Virus record (IMG/VR): IMGVR_UViG_3300008266_000014
Location: 62,001-126,000 of that record
Length of the DNA: 64,000 nt
Strand: one strand, 5' to 3'
Source: a virus
Shown piece after piece: positions 38,550-45,696 of this stretch. The position numbers and the translations under genes are program-made. The first letter of the stretch is position 1. Every line of letters starts with the position of its first letter. The notes beneath the pieces are model-generated. The model searched no databases, was not told the DNA's origin, and saw only the letters and a list, made by a program, of their open reading frames with translations.

Positions 38550-39897
38550 GGAGTATGGCCGCAAGGCCATTCCTTTTTTAAAGGTTGAATATTTTCAAGA
38601 TAGGGTTCACAAAGCAGTATTTGATTGCGTGCATGCATTCACAAACAAATACAATAAGTTCCCATCAAAAGAAGCACTTGTTGTTGAGTTAGACAACGAT
38701 AAAAATATATCTTCTTACTTTAATGAGGTAGAAGAGTTTGTAAATGCGCTTGAAGACACTCCTTCACAGAACATTCACTGGTTACTAGACCACACAGAGA
38801 AGTTCTGTCAAGATAAAGCAATTTACAATGCCATCATGAAATCAATAACGATTCTTGATGATGGCAAAGGAAACGAAAGTAAAGGGTCGATACCTCAGAT
38901 CCTTTCTGATGCATTAGCAGTTTCTTTCGATTCACATATAGGACATGATTTTCTAGAAGACTACGATGCTCGATACGATTACTACCATAAAAAAGAAAAG
39001 AGAGTACCGTTCGATTTGGAACTACTTAACAAGATTTCCAAGGGTGGGCTACCAAACAAGACTCTCAATGTTATACTTGCTGGCACTGGTGTTGGTAAGT
39101 CTCTCTTTATGTGTCATTGTGCAGCAGCTAACCTTTCCAAAGGTAATAATGTCCTTTACATAACAATGGAGATGGCAGAAGAGCGTATTGCAGAACGTAT
39201 TGATGCCAATCTACTCAATGTCACAGTCGATGAGTTGAGTATTCTACCAAAGGACGCATATGAGAAAAAGATTGCTCGTGTAAGAGAGAAGACAAGTGGA
39301 AAGTTGATAATTAAAGAGTATCCGACAGCATCTGCTGGTGCTGGTCACATGAGACATCTTCTCAATGAGCTGAAAATCAAACGAAACTTTGCTCCAGACA
39401 TCATCTATATTGATTACCTCAATATTTGTACATCATCGAGACTCAAGTATGGTGCAAATGTAAACTCATATACATACATTAAGGCGATTGCAGAGGAGTT
39501 GCGAGGACTTGCTGTCGAGTTTGATGTGCCTATTGTAACTGCTACTCAAACAACGAGAAGTGGTTACACATCGAGTGATCTTGGACTTGAAGATACTAGT
39601 GAATCGTTTGGTCTTCCTGCAACAGCAGATTTCATGATTGCGCTAATTAGTTCTGATGAACTTCAAGATCTGAATCAGTTCATGGTAAAGCAGTTAAAGA
39701 ACAGATATAGTGATCCTAACATCAACAGACGTTTTGTTATTGGTGTCGATAGACCAAAGATGCGTTTGTATGATGTCGAACAGAGTGCTCAAGAGGATGT
39801 GGTTGACGACACTCCCGTATTCGATAAATCCGATACTGGTGCAAGATTGAAACAAGAGAAGGGAAAATTCAAAGATGCTTTTAAGACGTTTGTTTAG
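38509..39897 (+). CDS. 41: Replicative helicase gp41
   Basis: DnaB-type 5'-3' helicase that works with primase gp61. Start MIEKLILSNLLNNEEYG aligns with T4 gp41 (MVEIILSHLIFDQAYF). Walker A AGTGVGKSL near residue 190, Walker B IIYIDYLNIC, and the TATQTTRSGY and RYSDPN segments. 462 aa, near T4 (475). Confidence 0.96.
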   Translation: MIEKLILSNLLNNEEYGRKAIPFLKVEYFQDRVHKAVFDCVHAFTNKYNKFPSKEALVVELDNDKNISSYFNEVEEFVNALEDTPSQNIHWLLDHTEKFCQDKAIYNAIMKSITILDDGKGNESKGSIPQILSDALAVSFDSHIGHDFLEDYDARYDYYHKKEKRVPFDLELLNKISKGGLPNKTLNVILAGTGVGKSLFMCHCAAANLSKGNNVLYITMEMAEERIAERIDANLLNVTVDELSILPKDAYEKKIARVREKTSGKLIIKEYPTASAGAGHMRHLLNELKIKRNFAPDIIYIDYLNICTSSRLKYGANVNSYTYIKAIAEELRGLAVEFDVPIVTATQTTRSGYTSSDLGLEDTSESFGLPATADFMIALISSDELQDLNQFMVKQLKNRYSDPNINRRFVIGVDRPKMRLYDVEQSAQEDVVDDTPVFDKSDTGARLKQEKGKFKDAFKTFV

Positions 39898-40069
39898 TTT
39901 TATTACCGTAATATTCCTTTTCTCGTGGATATTTGCTCTTTCCGCTGTTATAATTACGATTCAAACAATCTTCTACTACATCATGAGAATGTTTGATCTT
40001 CCAGCTGATGTTATTCATGCCATGATTGAGACCAATAAACTACATGATAGTAAAAACGAGAAAGTTTAA
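39875..40069 (+). CDS. Small membrane protein
   Basis: 64 aa, overlapping the last 23 bases of gene 41. One long hydrophobic segment (FSFITVIFLFSWIFALSAVIITIQTIFYYIM) and a polar C-terminal tail. No family recognised. Confidence 0.6.
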   Translation: MLLRRLFSFITVIFLFSWIFALSAVIITIQTIFYYIMRMFDLPADVIHAMIETNKLHDSKNEKV

Positions 40070-40505
40070 TAATAGATACCTTGCAAAAGTTATTCGTGAG
40101 GCAACAAGGTTCTATCTCGGCAGACTCCTTCCCGAAACTAAATTCAAGAAGCTCAACATAATTGTCAAACAAACAGATAGTGATTATGCCGATGGTTCAT
40201 GCTACTACAAGAGCAAGTATGAATACGAAATTGAGCTCGGTGCTCATGTATCTGTTAATCACAAATTATTAACACTTGCACACGAGTGTGTTCACGTCAA
40301 GCAATATACAACAAGACAATTGAAGACGTTTTATGTTGGTCATTACCCAGTTGATATGTGGGAAGGAAAAAGATACAGGAATCTTAAGTACGACGATCAA
40401 CCGTGGGAAAGAGAAGCACTGGAATCAGAAGAAGAACTACTTTACAGCTTTATCTCAGAATGTTATGCGTTAGGTAATCTGGATCTTGAAAAACTTAAAA
40501 GCTAA
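40044..40505 (+). CDS. HExxH zinc protein (SprT-like)
   Basis: 153 aa from ATG 40044 (an in-frame ATG at 40026 lies deeper inside the previous gene). HECVH (about residue 79-83) within LLTLAHECVHVKQY is a zinc-protease motif, with a distal Glu in WEREALESEEE. Gene size and context resemble small SprT/WLM-like metallopeptidases of phages. It could cleave protein-DNA adducts or virion proteins; unproven. Confidence 0.7.
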   Translation: MIVKTRKFNNRYLAKVIREATRFYLGRLLPETKFKKLNIIVKQTDSDYADGSCYYKSKYEYEIELGAHVSVNHKLLTLAHECVHVKQYTTRQLKTFYVGHYPVDMWEGKRYRNLKYDDQPWEREALESEEELLYSFISECYALGNLDLEKLKS

Positions 40506-40941
40506 GTTATTACTACTTTTGTGCTTGTACTCCCCATCGGTTTTTGCTATGTGGGATATAAACTCACTGCTCAATGACGCCAGAGTGCTGATGAATTATG
40601 ATGGATATCTATCAACACCTACTCTGGTTCCAAGATCAAGACAAGAACTAGAGGAAGTGTTTTGCCATAGTTCTGGCTGTACTGTCTCTGCGATATATAC
40701 CAAAGGAGTCGTTTACTATGACTATACCTTGGATCCTAATAACATTATCGACAGATCGATAATGGTTCATGAAATGATTCATCATATTCAACGAGCTCAG
40801 TGGGGAGATACATACACTTGCAGTAGATGGTTAAAAAAAGAAAGACAGGCTTACAGACTTCAGTCTTTATACCTTTATAGAAGAGGTGTAAAGCTACCAT
40901 ATATTGAAACTGTAATCTCAAACTTGAAGTGTCCAATATAG
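40486..40941 (+). CDS. Secreted HExxH protein
   Basis: 151 aa with a TTG start overlapping the previous gene by 20 bases. Sec signal MKNLKAKLLLLLCLYSPSVFA, then a domain with HEMIHH (about 94-99) in IMVHEMIHHIQRAQWG and four Cys (two in FCHSSGC, one in TCSRW, one at the end). A periplasmic zinc protease is likely. Second HExxH protein in a row. Confidence 0.7.
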   Translation: MKNLKAKLLLLLCLYSPSVFAMWDINSLLNDARVLMNYDGYLSTPTLVPRSRQELEEVFCHSSGCTVSAIYTKGVVYYDYTLDPNNIIDRSIMVHEMIHHIQRAQWGDTYTCSRWLKKERQAYRLQSLYLYRRGVKLPYIETVISNLKCPI

Positions 40942-40948
40942 GAAAATT

Positions 40949-41512
40949 ATGAACGATATTCCAAACGCATCAACAGTGCAGGATCAAATAGATTGGAATC
41001 TGTACAGAAGTGGTACTTTCTATCTGACTGGAGATATTGACGAAGTTAGCTGCGGAGAGGTTATTCGTTGGATACTTTCAGAAAATATTACAGGTCAGCA
41101 CAAGGAACTGAGACTATTCATTAATAGTTGTGGTGGTGAACTGTATAGTGCCTTTGCTCTGATCGATATCATGAAAGCAAGTCGTATTCCTGTTTATACA
41201 GTTGGAACAGGAAGCCTGATGAGCGCTGCATTCTTGATCTTTATCTCTGGTGCGAGAGGCCACAGATCAATTACAAAGAATACTAGCGTCATGTCTCATC
41301 AGTTTTCTACCTTTTATGAAGGTAAAGAACATGACATCAAAGCATCAGAAAAAGAGACAAGATATGTCAAACAAAGGATGCTAGATATAATGAAGGAACA
41401 ATGCCCGATGGATGAAAAAACAATAAAAAGAAAGCTACTGCCTCCTTCGGATGTATGGCTATCTGCGCAGGAGTGTATAGATCTAGGAGTTGCAGATGGA
41501 ATCTTCGAATAA
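40949..41512 (+). CDS. ClpP-like serine protease
   Basis: 187 aa. FINSCGGELYSAFALIDIMKAS and MSHQF (catalytic His117) are ClpP motifs. The nucleophile region reads GTGSLMSAAFL, one residue longer than the usual GQAASMGAFL, so Ser89 or Ser92 may be catalytic. The C-terminal LSAQECIDLGVADGIFE is typical. Phage ClpP-like proteases often process capsid proteins, but this phage has gp21, so host protein turnover is another role. Confidence 0.85.
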   Translation: MNDIPNASTVQDQIDWNLYRSGTFYLTGDIDEVSCGEVIRWILSENITGQHKELRLFINSCGGELYSAFALIDIMKASRIPVYTVGTGSLMSAAFLIFISGARGHRSITKNTSVMSHQFSTFYEGKEHDIKASEKETRYVKQRMLDIMKEQCPMDEKTIKRKLLPPSDVWLSAQECIDLGVADGIFE

Positions 41513-42143
41513 CGGTTTAAATGATTTAGTACTGTTTAAGCATCACAATATCGACGGTATAGAAAAATGGATGTGGCCAAAATCAGATACTGGTCTTTGG
41601 GAAGGTCCTCTCTACGACTGGCCAAAACTAAAAGAAGGATTTTTAAGCCACGTAAAAAAATTTGATGTTGTCGTTCAGGCAGGTGGTGCTTGTGGAATGT
41701 ATCCAAAACTTTTAAGAAACCATTTTAACTATGTCTATACATTTGAACCGGACCCACTTAATTTTTATTGCCTTTCTCATAATTGTGACGATCCAAACAT
41801 AATTAAAATTAATGCAGCGCTTGGTGATCGTAATGAGATGATGGCAATATTGAACCATAACAAAGAAAATGTAGGAACTCATCGAGTAACAACTGATGGT
41901 GAGAGATACATTCCTATGTTCACTATTGATCAGCTAAATTTAACCGCATGTGATTATATTCAACTTGATTGTGAGACATTTGAAGAAAATGTTATTAGAG
42001 GAGCAATCAATACAATTCAAAAGTTTAAACCTGTAATAACCTTAGAAACATGCAGTCCGGGAATAGAGCAAATGCTTTTACCGCTAGGATACTCTTTCCG
42101 AGGTAGGTTCGGGCATATAGATCAGCTCCTTTCTGTAGATTAA
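41496..42143 (+). CDS. FkbM-type methyltransferase
   Basis: 215 aa from ATG 41496 with AGGAG six bases upstream; an in-frame TTG at 41490 is less likely. DVVVQAGGACGMYPKLL is the SAM-binding motif I, YTFEPDPLNFYCL motif II, and DYIQLDCETFEENVIRGA the conserved FkbM DxE segment. FkbM enzymes O-methylate sugars or small molecules. It may act with the glycosyltransferases; substrate unknown. Followed by a terminator. Confidence 0.85.
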   Translation: MESSNNGLNDLVLFKHHNIDGIEKWMWPKSDTGLWEGPLYDWPKLKEGFLSHVKKFDVVVQAGGACGMYPKLLRNHFNYVYTFEPDPLNFYCLSHNCDDPNIIKINAALGDRNEMMAILNHNKENVGTHRVTTDGERYIPMFTIDQLNLTACDYIQLDCETFEENVIRGAINTIQKFKPVITLETCSPGIEQMLLPLGYSFRGRFGHIDQLLSVD

Positions 42144-42164
42144 CCCACTTCGGTGGGTTTTTTT
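42142..42164 (+). terminator. Intrinsic terminator
   Basis: AACCCAC-TTCG-GTGGGTT tetraloop hairpin plus T run, overlapping the methyltransferase stop codon. Ends the replication-region transcript. Confidence 0.93.
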
Positions 42165-42178
42165 ACGAGCTAAATAAT

Positions 42179-42186
42179 TATAAATA
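42179..42186 (+). promoter_or_regulatory. Late promoter of the 42-54 kb virion operon
   Basis: Exact TATAAATA 15 bases after a terminator and 46 bases before the first gene. It is the only strong late box before the ~8 kb run of virion genes. Confidence 0.75.
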
Positions 42187-42231
42187 CAAACAATGTGCAG
42201 TTAAACGGCCTAGGTAAACCTGCGGAAAAAT

Positions 42232-43764
42232 ATGAAAAAGACAAAAAAGAAACCACAAGACGTGGCACTCATCACTGGTAACCCTGCTGACAAGGTTGTT
42301 ATCAGTCCAGAAGACCCACCTAAAAAATTCCAGACGGAAGCTATCAAGCTGCTCAAAACAAAGCTGAATGCTCCGGAATTCAAATACTTGGCACCAACTG
42401 ATCGTGTTGAAATCGATAATCAGAATGTCGATAAGCAGGTAAAGCATATTCGTAAAGTCGTGACAAAGATCAGCACTCAGCCTGTCACAGAGCAAGAACT
42501 CAATGATATTTTCAGTGCAGTGAATGAAGCGGGGAGAATTGGATCAATACTTTCATCTCCAGTTCGTGCTGCAGGACTTGCTGGAAAAGCACTTACTGGT
42601 CTAGGAACAGCAGCAACATTCTTATCAACACCCCAGTCCGCAGCATTGTCGACCGCACTTGCTACCAAAGTTGTTTCTCAGAAAATGTCTGAGTTTGGTA
42701 AGTACCAGAAGAAAGCACCAACAACTACTACATCTAAACCTGCTCAGAAAGCTTCTCCACCAAAGCAGGCAGTAAAAACTAAACCAGAGCTGGAATACGA
42801 ACCACTGCCACCTAAGTTCCCTATTAAGGATGAGCCTAAGGTACAAGTTCCACAGGCAACTGCCGCAGTGTCGCAGAAACCTAGGGAAACCACAGTGATG
42901 GGTAAAAAGTATATCGAACCTCAGGCACCGGCTCCTGCAGCCCCTTCAAGACCACAGGGTGGAGGCAAGCAAAAAGGTCAACTGAGTCAGACTCCTGGTG
43001 CAGTAAAGAAAAGACAACAAAGAGCTCAGGCAAAAGGAACAGTTGTATCTCACAGAGAATGGGACTACGACACATACATCATTGAAAAGCTCGAGCAATC
43101 GCTTTTCAGGAAATCAGAAAGAAGTGGTGTTGATGCTGAGATTCTAAGTGATGTATTTGAAAGAGGGATGAATTCCTGGAATGAAGAGTCCACAATTTCA
43201 CAACAACAATTTGCAATGCAGCGTGTTAACTCTTTCATTGCAAAGGGAAAAACCTATTACAACGAAGATGCTGATCTACAAGAAAAGTCTGTTGTGATTG
43301 GTGGTAGAAGGCATCAGCAAGCTGGTGAAGGTCCAAGAGATATTGTAAAGAGAAAGCTATCAAAGCTGTTTGGTAAACATACTCTCATTAAGAAACCTCT
43401 CACACCAACTCAGAGAGTCAAAATTGCTTTGCAAAGACTAAAGAGAAAGTATGCTCAGAGCGCAGCAGCTGTCAAGTTCAAAAAAGGACTTGGGGAGTCC
43501 ATATCTAAAATCCAACAATCAATAGATGAAAGTTTCGTAGTAGATCGTGCTGCTGGTTATAGCACTACTTACACTGCTGCAGATCTTGGAATCAAGATTC
43601 AAGGTGGGTTTGCATTACATCCTTCTGTAGCAGAAGAGGGTGGAGCAGGCGACATTGGTACTACAAAACTGGTCAATAAATATAAGAAAGACACTCCAGG
43701 CGAAGCAGTGGAGCAATTGCAGCGAATGATTCGTGCAAAAAGAAAGGCGAACACTCAATGCTAG
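42232..43764 (+). CDS. Large putative internal virion protein
   Basis: 510 aa. Lys-rich N-terminus, a Gly/Ala helical stretch (about residues 98-145), a long Pro/Lys/Gln-rich linker (about 160-270), then a conserved module EILSDVFERGMNSWNEESTISQQQFAMQRVNSFIAKGKTYYNEDADLQE (about 300-350) found in many phage structural or DNA-associated proteins, and a basic C-terminal part. Head-internal or DNA-packaged location is likely; no enzyme motif. First gene of the late operon. Confidence 0.65.
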   Translation: MKKTKKKPQDVALITGNPADKVVISPEDPPKKFQTEAIKLLKTKLNAPEFKYLAPTDRVEIDNQNVDKQVKHIRKVVTKISTQPVTEQELNDIFSAVNEAGRIGSILSSPVRAAGLAGKALTGLGTAATFLSTPQSAALSTALATKVVSQKMSEFGKYQKKAPTTTTSKPAQKASPPKQAVKTKPELEYEPLPPKFPIKDEPKVQVPQATAAVSQKPRETTVMGKKYIEPQAPAPAAPSRPQGGGKQKGQLSQTPGAVKKRQQRAQAKGTVVSHREWDYDTYIIEKLEQSLFRKSERSGVDAEILSDVFERGMNSWNEESTISQQQFAMQRVNSFIAKGKTYYNEDADLQEKSVVIGGRRHQQAGEGPRDIVKRKLSKLFGKHTLIKKPLTPTQRVKIALQRLKRKYAQSAAAVKFKKGLGESISKIQQSIDESFVVDRAAGYSTTYTAADLGIKIQGGFALHPSVAEEGGAGDIGTTKLVNKYKKDTPGEAVEQLQRMIRAKRKANTQC

Positions 43765-44225
43765 GTGCCAACATTCATACTAAAGAACTTCATAGAGTTC
43801 TCAAGAAAGAAGGATGGCAGCTAACAAGAACATCAGGAGATCATGATGTATATACTCACCCTGAGGCAAAACATCATCTCTCCATTCCAAGACACAAGCA
43901 GCTTAAAGCTCCTTTAGTAGTGAAAGTGTTGAAGGCAATGAAAGTAAACGAAACCAAACTTCTTTCTTTTTCGCAATTTATTGCTGAAGCAGAATACCAA
44001 GGTCGTGATGTTCAATTGAACAAACCTATGGCAGGGGACGTCAAAAAGTCTAAGGTGTTTGTAAGAAATGCAGAAGGTAATGTCGTAAAAGTAAACTTTG
44101 GTGATAAAAACATGACGATCAAGAAAAACATTCCGGCTCGTCGTAGAAGTTTCAGAGCAAGACATAATTGTGATGATCCAGGACCAAAGACAAAAGCAAG
44201 GTATTGGAGCTGCAAAGCATGGTAA
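43758..44225 (+). CDS. HicA-like domain fused to a tagged conserved virion domain
   Basis: 155 aa in two parts. Residues 1-60: HicA/YcfA-like mRNA-interferase fold with VLKKEGWQLTRTSGDHDVYTHP (catalytic His in GDH) and SIPRHKQLKAPLVVKVLKAM. Residues 62-155: an internal start-like MKVNETKLLSFSQFIAE, a gp21-type IAE site before AEYQGRDVQLNKPM, then FGDKNMTIKKNIPARRRSFRARHNCDDPGPKTKARYWSCKAW, which I recall as a stand-alone virion protein. gp21 could split the two parts. No HicB antitoxin is seen. Confidence 0.65.
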   Translation: MLGANIHTKELHRVLKKEGWQLTRTSGDHDVYTHPEAKHHLSIPRHKQLKAPLVVKVLKAMKVNETKLLSFSQFIAEAEYQGRDVQLNKPMAGDVKKSKVFVRNAEGNVVKVNFGDKNMTIKKNIPARRRSFRARHNCDDPGPKTKARYWSCKAW

Positions 44226-44647
44226 AAAGATATATTACATTTTTAACTGAGGCAACTAACTCCTGTCCTCGTGCAACATACGACCTTGCCATGAATCTGG
44301 AAAACAGACAAAAGGCAATTGATGAGTATGGGTATGGCCCTTTGAATCCTCTTGAGCCTTCATCGGACTTTTGGAATGAGAAGGCAGATATGTGGAATGT
44401 ATCTGTTAAGGATGCAAAGACAGCAAGATGTGGCAATTGTGCTGCGTTTGTTATTACAGACGATATGAGACAGTGTATCGTCAGTGGAAGAAAAGATGAA
44501 GATGATGAAAATGAGAACGATCACTTTGATGTGACTGTAGAGAAGGCAGATCTTGGGTACTGTAACATCTTACACTTTAAGTGTGCAGGAGAGAGAACTT
44601 GTGATGCATGGATCGCTGGTGGTCCAATAGATAATAAGGATGTGTAA
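44219..44647 (+). CDS. Conserved phage protein with LTE tag and CGNCAAF motif
   Basis: 142 aa from ATG 44219; an in-frame ATG at 44204 lies inside the previous gene. Begins MVKRYITFLTEAT, where LTE followed by Ala is identical to the gp21 site in the capsid protein. Then CPRATYDLAMNLENRQKAI, GPLNPLEPSSDFWNEKADMW, RCGNCAAF and FKCAGERTCDAWIAGGPI. The Cys pattern suggests a metal or cluster site. I know the body as a conserved protein in T4-like marine phages. Probably packaged in the head. Confidence 0.7.
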   Translation: MVKRYITFLTEATNSCPRATYDLAMNLENRQKAIDEYGYGPLNPLEPSSDFWNEKADMWNVSVKDAKTARCGNCAAFVITDDMRQCIVSGRKDEDDENENDHFDVTVEKADLGYCNILHFKCAGERTCDAWIAGGPIDNKDV

Positions 44648-45090
44648 TGGAATCGTTAATTGAAGAAATGAAGGTAGTTCTTGCTGATACGTTTGCAATG
44701 TATTTGAAAGCACATAACTATCACTGGAATGTGGAGGGAAGTAACTTCCCTCAGTACCATGATTTTCTTGGCAACCTATATGAAGAGCTTCATGGTGCAG
44801 TAGATCCTATTGCAGAGCATATCAGAGCGCTAGACGCATATGCTCCTGGATCGTTAACAAGATTTAGAGAACTATCTTCTATCAGAGACAGCATGACCCC
44901 TCCTCCAACAATGGGAATGATATCAGAGCTATATGGAGATAACGAGATTGTTATGGCATCGCTAGTGAGAACATATAAATTAGCAGAGCAGGCGAATGAA
45001 ATTGGTCTGTCTAACTTTATTCAAGATAGATATGATATCCACAAGAAGCATGCATGGATGCTACGTTCTATACTTAAGAGAGCAGAATGA
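44647..45090 (+). CDS. dps: Dps-like ferritin-family DNA protection protein
   Basis: 147 aa, usual Dps size. KAHNYHWNVEGSNFPQYHDFLGNLYEELHGAVDPIAEHIRALD aligns with the ferroxidase region: His26, His38, Asp53 and Glu57 are in place, but the Asp expected four residues after the second His is Gly42. Dps shells bind DNA and oxidise iron(II), protecting from peroxide damage. It lies in the late operon among presumed head proteins and begins MESLIEEM with a LIE site at residue 4-6. ATGA overlap with the next gene. Confidence 0.88.
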   Translation: MESLIEEMKVVLADTFAMYLKAHNYHWNVEGSNFPQYHDFLGNLYEELHGAVDPIAEHIRALDAYAPGSLTRFRELSSIRDSMTPPPTMGMISELYGDNEIVMASLVRTYKLAEQANEIGLSNFIQDRYDIHKKHAWMLRSILKRAE

Positions 45091-45695
45091 AAACAATAAG
45101 AAGACTTTTTGAGACCAGAAAGCAAGGGAAGAGGTATAGAACTGTTGAGAATCTCATCAGAGATGTTCTTCGCGGTAAGATCTTTGAGCAAAGAGAAAAG
45201 ATCGAGAAAGATCAAAGCGATCAGATTGTTGCTGGCACATACAAAACAAAGAACTTTGAGATGTGCCCTAGAGCACAAAAATTATTCACCCAGCTACCAA
45301 AAGGTACGAGTCCTAATGACGCAGAGCATGCTGCTATTCATCACGATGAGTTGTTTGCATTGGAAAAGCAGGCTGTGGCAAAGGAAAGAAGTACCAAGGC
45401 GGATGTTGAAGAAGCCAAACATCTTGTTGCAATGATTCGTCAGTTAGGTAAGACGATGAAGATCGAAGGTAAGATGGATTATCTTGACGATCACGTTGCA
45501 AAAATAGCTTCGTATATGCAAGATGAAAAAGAAACATATGATAACCCATCACCGGAAATGATGAAGAAGAGATTCACATCTCCTCCAATGTCAAGAACAA
45601 AAGAGCCTGATGATAGAGACATTGATAACTCAAAGTTTCTAGTTTCCAGAAACATTAAGGCACAAAGAAAACTTAAAATTATCGACGCAGACTAA
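45087..45695 (+). CDS. Basic helical hypothetical virion-operon protein
   Basis: 202 aa, ATGA overlap with dps. Very Lys/Arg/Glu-rich, long helices, no Walker or metal motif. Starts MKTIRRLFETRKQG (LFE could be a cleavage site) and contains YLDDHVAKIASYMQDEKETYDNPSPEMM. Location implies a head-internal or assembly role. Confidence 0.6.
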   Translation: MKTIRRLFETRKQGKRYRTVENLIRDVLRGKIFEQREKIEKDQSDQIVAGTYKTKNFEMCPRAQKLFTQLPKGTSPNDAEHAAIHHDELFALEKQAVAKERSTKADVEEAKHLVAMIRQLGKTMKIEGKMDYLDDHVAKIASYMQDEKETYDNPSPEMMKKRFTSPPMSRTKEPDDRDIDNSKFLVSRNIKAQRKLKIIDAD

Positions 45696-45696
45696 A

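Noticed and set aside
42178-42495. Minus-strand frame at the start of the late operon
   Set aside because: Cys/Phe/Leu-rich shadow of the real plus-strand gene, and it covers the late promoter.
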